Part shown: in pieces, positions 31,209 to 41,246 of the stretch
Numbering within the stretch: the stretch's first letter is position 1
Layout: the number at the start of each line of letters is the position of its first letter
DNA from: Zygnema cylindricum
Lineage: Eukaryota; Streptophyta; Zygnematophyceae; Zygnematales; Zygnemataceae
Length of the DNA stretch: 41,246 nucleotides
Assembly: GCA_037447655.1 (NCBI GenBank)
Contig: JBBHKE010002092.1
Location: forward strand, 1 to 41,246
Direction of reading: 5' to 3'
Position numbers and translations under genes: made by a program
The notes under the pieces: model-generated
Told to the model about the DNA's origin: nothing
Database searches by the model: none
Seen by the model: only the letters and a program-made list of their open reading frames with translations

Positions 31209-31535
31209 TCAGCGGAATAAGTGCCACCTTGGCACACATTAACTCTCACCAATTCACCCATGTGAAGATAAGACTCCCCTAAGTGGATAGCAAAAAGAAT
31301 TGTATAATTTGCTCCCTTGAGCAGTAATTTATGAATGGCCCAAGATGGCCTATGAATATAGATGCCCTTAGAGATTAAGGCGGTTACTTCTAAAATGTCT
31401 ATGTCCTAAACCCCTCTTTGAATCCCCTTCTACTAAAGTACGGCACCAATCACACAACTCTGCACTACAAAAAGGTACAGGTGCCGGAGTACTTTCTGTT
31501 CGGCCACTGTACGACCACTATACGACACGGTCATA
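31209..31535 (-). repeat. Copia LTR fragment, antisense
   Basis: Matches 16930-17250 of the intact element in the same orientation: GCCACCTTGGCACACA, GTGGATAGCAAAAAGAAT, AAAGTACGGCACCAATCA, GGTACAGGTGCCGG, GTACTTTCTGT-CGGCCA. It forms a head-to-head junction with LTR B and runs into element C coding sequence. Confidence 0.7.
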
Positions 31536-32610
31536 ATGTGACATTCTGTGATGTGTTTTTTTTGCCAGAGTTAAACAAAAACCTCATCTCAACGTCTGTG
31601 TTAGATGATAAGGGTTTTGAGACTAGCACTACAAACGGAACATGTACTGCTAGCTTTGAGGAGGAAGTTTACTTCACTGCTGAAATAAGGTAGCCAAGGG
31701 ATGTTTAGGCAATATTAAGCAATGAAAAGAAGAAACTTTACTATGCTGGTGTTCATGATATTATGTTGTGGTATAAGAGGCTTGGACATGTGCAATTAGA
31801 TAAGTTGAAAGAAATGAAAAAGATGGGAATAATGGAAGGAATTCGGTTCGGAGAAAGTGAAAACCTAAGTGACTGTAGTGGTTATGCTCAAGGTAAGGCA
31901 CACAAGTTACCCTTCCCAACGGAAGCCACTTATAAAGGAGAAAACGTTTTAGACTTGATACACACTAATATTTGGAGACATGCCAAAGTGCCTTCACCCG
32001 GGGGGAAGAGGTTTATGATGAGAATCAGTGACGACTGGTCTCGGTATTCTAGAGTGTATTTTTTGAAAAATAAATCAGAGGCCCCACAAATTTTTAAGGA
32101 AAATAAAGCGTGGAGTGAGAAACTCCATGTAATCGCCATTAAGAGAGTAAGGAGTGATAATGGGGGAGAGAATACCTCCAATCAGTTTGAGGATTTTCTT
32201 AGAGAAGATGGAGTGCAACACCAAAAATCTGAGCAACCCAAAAAATCCTGAGCAGAATGGTGTAGCCGAGAGGTTAAATAGGACACTAAGTGATTGTGCC
32301 AAGAGTAAGCTATCGGATAAAAAGATAGGAAATAGATTCTGGGCGGAAGCAATGAACTGTGCAAACTATGTCAAGAATAGAGTTCTTACTTCGACACTAA
32401 AAGGCCAAACACCTTATGAGAGATGGACCGACCAAAAACCAGATGTTTCACACCTAAAGATTTTTGGTAGTCAAGTGTTTATATAGGCACAGATCAGTCA
32501 AATTGGAAGTTAGATCCAAAAATAAAACCAAGATATATGTTAGGATATGATGAAGATGTAAAAGGATATAGAGCCTATGAACTCCAAAGAGAAGATATAA
32601 TCCTAGTGAA
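31536..32610 (+). pseudogene. Element C pol: pre-integrase and integrase (broken)
   Basis: Starts in the protease/pre-integrase junction (VTFCDVFFLPELNKNLIST), then FEEEVYFTAE, the zinc-binding pre-integrase region (LWYKRLGHVQLDKLKE), and the integrase core with ISDDWSRY (first Asp region) and RSDNGGENTSNQFEDF. A frameshift at about 32245 separates the core from NPEQNGVAERLNRTL, NRFWAEAMNCANYVKNRVL and TPYERW. Stops at 31691 and 32486. The open frame is the best preserved integrase in the window. It is interrupted at 32616 by a family-2 element and resumes at 34833. Confidence 0.88.
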
Positions 32611-32743
32611 GTATCTGTTGAAATTTGAAATCTTTAGTTCAGTAAATAGAACTATGAGAGGAGACCAAAAAGACTAGAATATTTTCTAAGTAGTTCTATG
32701 TAATATTTACCTTTATTAGTATTATAGTAGCAAAAGTACAATA

Positions 32744-33856
32744 TGTTGTCCATAGCCTATTTCAGCCATGGATTACTCTTGGAAGCACCACAGACTACCC
32801 TTCAAACAGCTGTGTTTGTGACAGCACAGATTACTCCACAATAAACAAAATCACCTTAAACTGCACCAATAGATAGTATACTATAGAAAATTTAAACTCC
32901 CAAAGTTATAACCAAATCCATTAAGGGATCTAGAAGAAACAAGTTCGAGAGTTTCCCAAAAACAGCTGACAGCCTTACAAACTAACCACTTTGAATTCTC
33001 ACAGAATCTCACAGAGATAACAGAATAAAATGAAACTTCACACACATATAGATTCTATATCATAAAATAGCGTCATATATTTTCACATGAAAGAACCAAA
33101 CAGAGTGATCACACCAACAGGTCAAAGATGCCGAAAATAGTCTGCCATTGTTTTGATTAAACTTGACTGTGATGCTCAAAATATTCTAAGTCCTACAAGT
33201 TATACTCAGAGAGTTCACTACTGAATGTACGGAGGCATACCAGCCGTACGGTATCTACCATCTACCTAAACTATTGTAAGTATATCGGAATAGTTCGAGG
33301 TATGTCAAACCGACCAAATCTACACTAATAACTAATTAGCAAAAATACAAACCTATGTTGTACATAATATTTACACCGACATCTCCACAATCTTCGTACG
33401 TCAAAAACCAAGCTACCACTAAGTAGCCACTAAACAAATGTCATTACTCACAATCTATACTAGTTGTATTATCCGCAGCTGCGCCAGCTGCTTTAGCCGT
33501 ACGGATCACATCAAGGTAACCGCACCTGCGTTGACTTGTCTGCTTTGCAGCTGCTCCGTACCGGCGGAGCATATTCATCCAAAATAACCGCAGCTGCGTT
33601 GTCCTGTCTGCGTCGCAACTGCGCCGTACCGGCGGTGCCTGTTTGAACATTTCGTTTATTCCAAATCGGATAGCTTCGCGATCCGTCGTCCATTTGTCAA
33701 TGCTTAGTCACCCCTTTCAAAGAGTCCCTTACGCTACTTTAGTTATCCGTACGTTCGCTCCCCCAATCCGTGAATCAATTCGATCCTCCATATTAAACCC
33801 AATTAGCTTTTGCACGAATTGTAGCGTACGCACGAAACTGAGTTTTCAGAACAACA
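32744..33856 (+). mobile_element. Family-1 solo LTR-like element, copy 3
   Basis: 1113 bp, TGTTGTCCATAGCC...AACAACA, with the perfect 5-bp duplication CAATA (32739-32743, 33857-33861). Opposite orientation to the 21380-22649 copy. Shared stretches: start region to GGTAGTCTGTGGTGC (reversed), the GTGATCACTCTGTT block, CGTACGG-CTGGTATGCCTCCGTAC, and the CCCCCAATCC...CGCACGAAACT end. Confidence 0.88.
33517..33652. repeat. 68-bp tandem duplication in the family-1 LTR
   Basis: Two copies starting TAACCGCA(C/G)CTGCGTTG at 33517 and 33585, each containing CCGTACCGGCGG. Neither of the other family-1 copies has it. Confidence 0.75.
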
Positions 33857-34130
33857 CAATAAAGTGTATTGTACCTCTATAGGTTTTACAGAGTGGCATC
33901 GACACGCGTCACGTCGCAGACAATTGGAATCGCCGGAACAGACGGACGAAATCTAGTCCGGATACCTCGGAAAATATATGGTATGATGATTTTTGGAGTC
34001 ATACGGATATCTTGGAAATATAATATATGGAACATTTCTATGATCATTAAATGGAAACGTCCAGATATTTCGGATATGTGTTGTACGATACGATTTATGA
34101 TCATTGATTACGAGTGGCGTCGACGGACGC

Positions 34131-34215
34131 GATTCACCTAAGACCACAAGCATGATTCACGTGGGACCGCAAGTGACGAGGTGTGATTCACGAGGGACTA
34201 CAAGTGACGAAGCAC
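34131..34215. repeat. Three-unit tandem repeat in the family-2 LTR
   Basis: Units starting GATTCAC at 34131, 34154 and 34185 (lengths 23, 31, 31), each with G-GAC-(A/G)CAAG(T)GACGA-type sequence. A possible U3 enhancer array comparable in period with the copia 31-bp array but unrelated in sequence. Confidence 0.65.
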
Positions 34216-34832
34216 TCAGGTGCTTCGTACTACACTACAACAGTCGGCTGGACTTTAGCAAATACCGTGACTAAGCACCTGAAACATTTTGTACGGTTCG
34301 CCATCTGAAAAAACTTGAATAAACATTGTTTTGTAGTTTAGTGTAATAAAAATTAGTGTTTTATTAATTAGGTTTTTGGAAAATAATAATTAGGTTTTTA
34401 GAGGTACTCACGGTACAGTAAAGTACAGGATGGATACTTTGTCGTTAGTCAGGATAGTTTTGTAGTACTGTCACCCAAATCAGTGTGACCAGTAGATACT
34501 CACTGTGAGTATGTAGTTTAGGACTTAGCCAATTTTGAATCATCCAGTTTTGGGAATATGATTTTCTAAGGGCAATTTTTGGGAAACTTTGAGATATCAT
34601 ATCTTATGGTTTACTAAGTCATTTGGGTTGTAATTTTGAGAATTATCATTTTAATATATTGTGTGTTACTATGGAAAATTCGAGGGCTATTGCCTTTCTG
34701 AGTCATATTTTGTGACTGGTCAAAGTTGGCTGTTGAGTAGGTGCTTTGATAGTTTCTGTTATTTTTCATGTCTACTCCTACTACTACTGCTGGTTTGCCT
34801 CCTGCAACGGTGGTTGTATATGAAACATTATC

Positions 34833-36780
34833 TAGTGGTTATGGATGAAAGGAAATCTATAGATCCCATTAAACATACAAACACGTTCAATATCAGATTT
34901 GAGTCAGAATATTTTGTTAACTTTGAGCTTCCTCACTATCTAGGTTTCGAAGAAGATAATGATCTTGCATGTACAAATCAGATCGAGGAGGATTTTTCCG
35001 TGGAACCCCTAGTGTCATTACCAACCGATGCGGAACACGTGGTGGAAATAGATCCGGAATCAAGAGATAGGGGAGAAGTCGATACTGTTCGAAAGAATCC
35101 ACACAGGTCATCTATTCCAGCATCAAAGTTTGAGGGTGGAAGGAGAAGCACCAGAAGACTACAAAAGAAACAAGTAAACATAATGGTAACAAAACTCTCT
35201 CACCCTGATGAACCCCAGACTTTTGGTGAGGCGATAAACTTTTTTGAGAGGAACCGGTGGAAGATAGCCATTAATGAGGAGATGGCTTCGATTATGGCAG
35301 CCGATACATGGGAGTTGGTGGACTCTCCTCTTAACAGAAAGCCAATGGGGAGTAAGTGGGTATTTAAATTGAAACTCAACCCGGAAAACACTATTGAGCG
35401 CTACAAGGCTCGGTTAGTGGCAAAAGGATTTACCTAAAACAGGGAATTGACTACGAGGAGACATTTGCCCCGGTCCTCCGGTTTCCCTCCGTCCGGATAC
35501 TTCTCAGTCTTGCAACAGTAGAAGACATGGAAGTACATCAAACGGACATAAAGACAACCTTCCTAAATAGAGAGTTGGAAGAGGAGATATTTATGCGACA
35601 ACCCGAAGGATTTGTGGAGCAAAGGGAGTAGAGCAAGGTTTGTCGATTGATCAAATCTTTGTATGGGTTGAAACACGCGCCCTAGCAATGGAATAAGAAG
35701 CTCAATGAGTTTCTTATAGGATTGGGATACATTCGGATCAGCACAGATAACTCAAATTATTTGTTTGAAGATGAGGAAGTAATTATGTTTATTGCAATTT
35801 ATGTTGATGATTTGCTTGTTTTAAGTAAATATATGGATAAAATAAATAAGTTGAAAAATGATTTAAAATAAGGATTTGAGATGAAGGATATGGGAGAAGC
35901 AAGGTATATTTTGGGAATTCAGATAGAGAGAGACAGAGATAGAAAGATAATAAGATTAACTCAAAAGGAGGCCATTGGAAACATGTTAGAAAAATTCCAA
36001 ATGGACAAGGCTAATAGTTGTACCACCTCCAATGGAACTAAAGAAGGAAAGTGAGGGGAGTGCGGAAGAGGGAGTTATAATAATAGATGATGAGTAAGGC
36101 CCTGAAGAGAAAATATTTATGTAGACAATTCCTTATAGAAAAGTAGTGGGCAGCCTAATATATTTTATGAATTGTATCCTGCTAGATATAGCCGCGATTG
36201 TAGGAGTAATAAGTAAGAGTCTGAATGCTCCGACTAAGAAAGATTAGGAGGCAGCTAAGAGAGTCCTTAGATTTCTTATAGGGTCTAGAGATCTATGGTT
36301 TCATTTGGGTGGGAACAATACTAACATCACCACTTGGAGTGATGCCAGCTATGGGGATACTTCTATGAGGAGATGCACGTCGGGGTATGTATTGTATGTG
36401 GGTGATGGGGCTTGGTGTTGAAGCAGCAAGCAGCAAAAGGTCATTGGTCTGTCCACCATAGAGGCTGAGTACATGGCCTCTTGCTGTGCTGTAAAAGAAT
36501 TAATGTGGGTTAAGTCCTTGCTTGGTGAGCTTGGTCAACTTAAGAGTGGTGTCTAGAAAGTGTTTTGTGATAATCAGGCAACCATTGCCATTTCTGCCAA
36601 TCATCAACACCATTTATGGACATTAGACTTAGCTTCGCTAGGGATAAGGTAGAAGACAAAATAATCAATTTAGAGTATAGACTAGATAGTGAAATGGTAG
36701 CAAATATGATGATCTAATATGTGCCTTCTTCTAAGCTAATTTTCTCTAGGGAGAAGTGTGGTATTAAATTGAAGAGTGAC
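34833..36780 (+). pseudogene. Element C pol: integrase end, reverse transcriptase, RNase H (broken)
   Basis: A 0.6 kb open stretch covers the integrase-RT linker and the RT start (...[62 protein letters not shown]). After a frameshift at about 35437 the frame continues with ETFAPVLRFPSVRILL, DIKTTFLNRELEEEIF, YGLKHAP, the intact YVDD (35810), ARYILGIQIE and RNase H with ITTWSDASYGD, LSTIEAEYMASC, KELMWVKSLLGE and CDNQATIAIS. Stops at 35628, 35684 and 35870, plus others, make it inactive. It is the copy that best shows the intact RNase H residues. Confidence 0.9.
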
Positions 36781-36796
36781 TAGAAAATAAGGGGAG

Positions 36797-37847
36797 TGTA
36801 AAAATTAAAGGTTCTTTTAGTATTTTCTAGGTTTAAAATTATAAAGATAAAATGCAAAAAAGAAGTAGAGGCAATTTGCCCCTAACTCCTCTCTTCAATA
36901 CCCACACTTGTCGCAGTCACTGAAGGTTGGAGAGGAAGTTAGAGCCATGGCTGCCTTTGCTGACCAAAGAGAGACAGACACTAGTTTGGTAGGTTTACCA
37001 AAAAGGAACTTGATGGACCCAAGATTTGATCGTGGTACATGCCATCCGTCTAATTCGCTAGTAGCCGTAAGCTTTATCTTATTAGTTTAGGACCAGTGCT
37101 GAAGTATACAGGATTCGATAATTATATAAATGTGTACACGTAGACGAGTTCATTTAGAGGCGCGAATAGATACTTACGACATAGATACTCTCTAGTATAG
37201 TACGTTTTACTAAACTTGGTGAAAGGAATACCGCACATTTGTCTCGACAGCGAAACAAATATCGCGCATTTCTTTTCGACGACTAGAATTGGAAGCCGAT
37301 TTGATTGAACGGCCACTATAGGTGCCGAGATCGCGAAATAGGCGTTTTGAAGGTGTTTGGTAACCACCACATCAAGTGAAACGTGGCACGCCCTCATTAG
37401 CTTGCGACATCTCTAGAGAATATGGTATCAAATCTGGATATAGCAAGCGTCATTTTTTTAGCCATGCCGTACGATGACCATACAGAAATTATTCTGGCAC
37501 CTGTACTTTTCTGTACGACACAATATTCTAATTGGTGCCGTACTCTAGTAGTAGAGGGTTTAGAGAGGGATTTAGGACTTAGAAAATTTGGTAGGTAGCC
37601 GCCTCTCTCTCAGAGCGCTTCTGTACAAAAGGTCAACTTTGACCCTTCATAACTTACTGCTCAGGGAAGCAAATTAAGATATTCTTTTTGCTGTCGACTC
37701 AAAGGAGTCTTATCTTCACTTGGGTGAAAGTGGTCAAAGTTTTTCTGCCATGGTGGCAGTTATTCTGTCGAAACAAAAGGGTCAGGGTTATCCTAAGGAC
37801 TTCATGTGAGCTGCCTATTCTGTGGACCTATAGAGGTCTCAAAATTA
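36797..37847 (+). repeat. 3' LTR of element C
   Basis: Starts TGTAAAAATTAAAGG after AATAAGGGGAG and ends near AGGTCTCAAAATTATA. It keeps the TTTGTCTCGACAGCGAAACAAA half-palindromes (37240), a degraded ACGT motif (37381) and the GTAC region. Very close in layout to the 26039-27061 LTR. Confidence 0.8.
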
Positions 37848-37849
37848 TA

Positions 37850-38512
37850 CTTTTGTGCCAAAGCATCATATCACTTGCACACGAGTAAAAAACACTATTT
37901 TCATTATAGAGTACAATTCTGAACATTCTTTGACTACATTTTTAGGTATGAAATAGATCTCATTATCAAAACTGGCTGTGGAGATTCCTTTTTAGTTCCT
38001 GTTTCAAACTTCTTTTTATATAGACAGCTGTAGAGACAAGGTTTTTTCTTAGCTGTGGAATGTCAAGAACATTTGAGAGTGTATTGAGGCTTTTCTATCC
38101 ACTGGAACCTTTAAGTCAACAGATCGCAAAAGACTAGTGGTTTCTAATCTACCATCTCTGTACTCTATCTCTACTATTAGGATCTTTCTCAGTTTAGTAA
38201 AACACCTCTTATCCTTGCACATATGCATTGAGGCTCTTGAGTCTTTGATCCACCCATCCTCGGGTGGATCCCTCTTACCTCCGAAAGCACACTTTTTTCT
38301 CCGTGGAATGTCGACAGGTTTCTCAGAGGTTTTTGGATTGAGAAGAAGATCTTCAAGCTCTTCTTCCAATTCAGTCGCTTCTTCCTCTTCCTCATCATTA
38401 ACTTGAGTCAAGAAAGCCTTTTTCTTTCCTCCATCATTTATGGTTCCTTGTCCATCTTTCTATCGGAGATATGCAAGTTTGACAAAATCTGCCATATAGT
38501 GTCATGTGCTGA
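37850..38512 (-). pseudogene. Copia zinc knuckle, protease and pre-integrase fragment, antisense
   Basis: Read on the minus strand from 38512: a zinc-knuckle relic (HYMADF, last Cys lost), acidic residues EEEEEATELEEELED, RRKKCAFGG, then the aspartic-protease motif as DSRAS (the usual D-S-G-A with Gly changed to Arg), and further on TASFDNEIYF of the pre-integrase. This is the only protease remnant in the window. A stop interrupts it near 38460 and several follow. It abuts the 3' LTR of element C in opposite orientation. Confidence 0.8.
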
Positions 38513-38518
38513 GATTTG

Positions 38519-40435
38519 ATGTTTTTATAAAGTATTTTCTAGGTCTAATTAGATCAAAATAAAAACAGTAAGATAGTGAAGGCAGCCTGCCTCTCACTCA
38601 ACTCTCAAGTCCCCATACTTGTTGTAGTCACTGAAGACTGATGAGAGAATAAGAGCCATGGTTGCCCATACTCTCCAAGGAGACAGGAAACAAACTACGT
38701 TAGTCCTTACCAAATAGAATGTCGAAACCACGATTTGATCCCGGTAACTATCGACCTTCCGTCTGAGTAGCCGGTAGCCGTTAGCTGTTGAAATTGAAGT
38801 GTTTTCTATTTCTGTATTAGGATAGAAAAGAGCAGAGGCAATTTGCCCCTAACTCCCTTCTCCAAAGACCCACACTTTTTAGAGTTACTAAAGGTTGGAT
38901 AGGGAGCAAAAGCCATGGCAGCCTAGGCCCTGTAGAGAGATTAGGAGTAGCTTTGGTAGATTTACCAAAAAGGAGATTGACGGACCCAGGATTTGATCCT
39001 GGTACCTACCATCTGTCGATCTAACTGTAGCAATTAGTTATGTCCTATAAGTCTAGGACTAGGGCAGAGGTATATAGGGTTTGATATCAATTTTAACATT
39101 TACACATAGTACATTTCATTTAACCAACAAAACCTATGGTAGAATATAGAGCATGATGTATACAATTGTACTGCACAAAATAAATGGTGCGGACATTTAT
39201 TTCAACGACTTATTTTGAAAGCCGATCTAATGGGACTGCCATGGTAAGCGTTGACGTTGTAAGAAGGACGTTTTAGCGGTTTTTGGAAGCCGCCACTTCG
39301 AACAACACGTGGCAACATCTTACGGGATTACGCAATCTTGAGAGAGCGCGGTAACAAGTTCGGATGTGACAGATGTCACCGGTATGGCCATGCCGTACAA
39401 AATCCGTACAAAAAGTACTCTGGCACCTTCTTTTTATATACGTTACAGTCTTGTGATTGGTGCGTACCTCAGTACTAGAGGGTTTAGAGAGGGGTTTTAG
39501 GACTTAGGAAAAATAGTAGGTAGCCGCCTCTTTGTGAGAGAGCTTCTTTACAAAAGATCAACTTTAACCAGCCATAACTAACTGCTCAGGGGAGCAAATT
39601 CAGTGATTTTTTTTCTGTGCACTCAAGCAAGTCCACGCTACACAAAAGTGGAGTCGGTTAGAGATTTTTACTGCATGGATGGCTGCATTTGTAAGGTAAA
39701 GTCAAAGTGGGGGAATGCATCTAAATACTCATATTCTTACTTTGCACTCTGTTGAGGAACCGAGCTCACATATTGTCTTCTTCATAGGTGTGAAGCTTTA
39801 TTAGGGTTTTGATTGTCAAGGTATCAGTCATTTGGGTTTATATTAACTTGGAGTCGACACTATCTATATAAGCTTCTTTGGATCTGTGATTTTTGTGGGG
39901 AAATGGAGCTCACAGAATTTGATTAGCTGTATCCTATAGACTAAGAACTTTGTTGGGATTTATAGGGTGCGATACCTATTTAAAAATGAACTCATAAAGA
40001 ATTCCATTTAACTGATAAAACAGACTATTCGAGCATAGAACACGTTGTAGATTAAATACCACACGAAACGAATGTTGCAAACATTTATTTCGACGGCTTG
40101 TATTAAAAACCAGTTAACATCGGACGACTCACATTCATGCCGTCATCTCACAATGGCCCCCTTGGCTATTTGCAATTCTCACATCACCGAACACCACGTG
40201 GCATCTTGCTAGCCGTTAGTAGAATTTGCAGAAAACACGAAGACAAGTCCAAGAGTGACAAGCGTCCCCTCTATGGCCATGCCATACTATGGCAGTACAC
40301 AAAATACATTAGCCAGAGTACCTTCATGTACTATACAGTCTTTTGATTGGTTCCCTACTCCAGTACTAGGGGGTTTAGAGCGGGGTTTTAGGGCTTAGAG
40401 TTTTTGGTATATAGTTGCCTTGTGATTCTATGACC
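38519..40435 (+). repeat. LTR D, interrupted by solo LTR E
   Basis: The first part, 38519-38785, starts TGATGTTTTTATAAAGTATTTTCTAGG and includes CACGATTTGATCCCGGTAAC. The rest resumes at 39928 (TGTATCCTATAGACTAAGAAC, GGGTGCGATACC, CGAAACGAATGTTGCAAACATTTATTTCG, CCACGTGGCAT at 40194). It fades near 40435 before an antisense LTR piece. Confidence 0.7.
38786..39922 (+). mobile_element. Solo copia LTR E with TSD
   Basis: 1137 bp starting TGTTGAAATTGAAG and ending ACAGAATTTGA (CA changed to GA), flanked by the perfect duplication TTAGC (38781-38785, 39923-39927). It lies inside LTR D, whose sequence is continuous across the site. This shows recombination between LTRs removed an internal region here. 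Confidence 0.88.
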
Positions 40436-40504
40436 TCCAATGGTACACAAAATGTCCAACTTATATGAAGCCTCTAGGATAATATTTGCTATTTTGACTT
40501 TGGA

Positions 40505-40690
40505 AATGAATAAGTGTCACCTTGGCACACAAAAACTCTAACCAACTAAACCCTTGTGTAGCATGGACTCCCTTGAGTCCGCATGAAAAAGAATTACTGA
40601 ATTTGCTCACCTGAGCATTAAGTTATGGCTTTTTAAAGACAACAAATTTATACAGATGGCCTCTGGGAGAGAGGGCTTGCTCCGCGCCTT
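40505..40690 (-). repeat. Copia LTR fragment, antisense
   Basis: Matches 16925-17100 of the intact element: GTCACCTTGGCACACAAAAACTCT, CTTGTGTAGCATGGACTCCC, GAGTCCGCA, AAAAGAAT, TTATACAGATGGCCTCTGGGAGAG. It follows LTR D head to head, as at 31.2 kb. Confidence 0.7.
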
Positions 40691-41212
40691 CGGCCGTATT
40701 ATTTTTGTAATTCTTCGGCGCTTTTCTCCAAAATAAGGTGCTTCGCACATCATACGTCCGAAAAAAACAGTGCTACACACGTCACCTTCTTTCTTATTGT
40801 AATTGCAGCGGTAAGCGCGGCGTAAACGCGACGTAAGCCCATTCCGGAGCTTTGCGATAACGTGCGCTTCTTGCACTACTAGATCTCCTCGACACTCATC
40901 CAAAAATCCTAAGAACGTGGGGTTTTGGTGAGGTTTATCCTCCATACTGCAAGAAGTTTGGAAGTGGAAGCCTGCTTCCACTTCATCACGTTCTTCGCGT
41001 GCAATAGCGTTTCGAGGCCTTACCCGAATGCAGCGCAAATGCGGCGCGAATGGCGACGTTAATGTTATTCTTTCTTCCACTGCACACATCGTGACAAAAA
41101 AAGCCTGCATACTACACGCTTCGTGGAATAAAACCTCTTTTCGCGGCTTCTTAATGTTTTTATTATGCCGGCTTCCGCGCCTCGTTCGGGAGAGAGGGTC
41201 TCCGGTAGACAT
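40690..41212 (-). CDS. Hypothetical open frame of unknown origin
   Basis: An open frame from ATG 41212 reads 201 codons, but its last 28 (40690-40607) are antisense LTR sequence, so the natural end, if any, is lost. The first part (MSTGDPLSRTRRGSR...) is basic, without a recognisable domain, signal peptide or repeat. Base composition is more GC-rich than the neighbouring LTRs (GCGGCG, CGGCCG words), which alone could keep the frame open. It may be a transposon internal region or a captured fragment. Not recognised. Confidence 0.2.
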
Positions 41213-41246
41213 ATTTAAACAACAGAAATTTTTCGGTATTGAATTA

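Larger units (their letters stand above)
32616..34827 (+). mobile_element. Family-2 LTR-like element, interrupted by a family-1 LTR
   Basis: Starts TGTTGAAATTTG and ends ATGAAACA, flanked by GTATC (32611-32615) and TTATC (34828-34832), a 5-bp duplication with one mismatch. Integrase sequence left (ATCCTAGTGAAGTATC) and right (TATCTAGTGGTTATGGATG) is continuous, as shown by the uninterrupted relative at 24085-24115. Without the nested family-1 LTR it is about 1.09 kb. No coding domain seen. Likely a solo LTR. Confidence 0.7.

Overview
This is a stretch of plant nuclear DNA. It carries a plant-type leucine-rich-repeat receptor kinase exon, GT-AG introns, and Ty1/copia retrotransposons whose primer-binding site matches a plant-type initiator tRNA-Met. 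No organellar or bacterial gene was seen. The species cannot be named from the sequence. About 85% of the window is transposon-derived or anonymous non-coding DNA, with one 10-base assembly gap (29164-29173).

Left part (1-9.3 kb). Purine/pyrimidine-rich low-complexity tracts surround a weak two-exon gene candidate (about 470-870) and a 1.6 kb inverted-repeat unit (1830-3419). On the minus strand a long exon (6679-4330) encodes about 27 LRRs, a membrane span and the start of a kinase glycine loop. It stops at a splice donor, and no kinase exon is visible in the rest of the window.

Middle-left (9.3-15.6 kb). This is a nest of non-autonomous DNA transposons whose target-site duplications can be read directly. 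There is a hAT-like MITE (8-bp TSD), two TA-flanked MITEs with near-identical termini, and Harbinger-like elements with GGGTACG termini. Two of the Harbinger-like copies lie head to head as a broken palindrome, and the second has been opened by several later insertions.

Right part (15.6-41.2 kb). This is a pile-up of one Ty1/copia family. Element A (16-27 kb), fragment B (29-31 kb), element C (31.5-37.8 kb) and many sense and antisense LTR pieces are degenerate. The exception is a complete young element at 16694-21133 (minus strand, 1.24 kb LTRs, TSD GTTAT). It encodes a single 652-residue ORF: GAG with a zinc knuckle, continuing into a recognisable but catalytically incomplete RT-end/RNase H remnant. 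It lacks protease, integrase and the RT catalytic motif, so it should depend on a related autonomous copy. Its primer-binding site is the complement of the anticodon stem-loop of initiator tRNA-Met (a half-tRNA primer), and gag starts inside the LTR and reads through that site. Two further LTR-like families (1.1-1.3 kb, no coding partner in the window) are inserted in the copia copies with clean 5-bp duplications.

Insertion order can be read from the nesting: copia A, then LTR F, then family-1 LTR; copia A, then the GAG-RNase H element; copia C, then family-2 LTR, then family-1 LTR; LTR D, then LTR E; Harbinger-like copy 2, then a TA-element, then family-1 LTR, then a TA-MITE.
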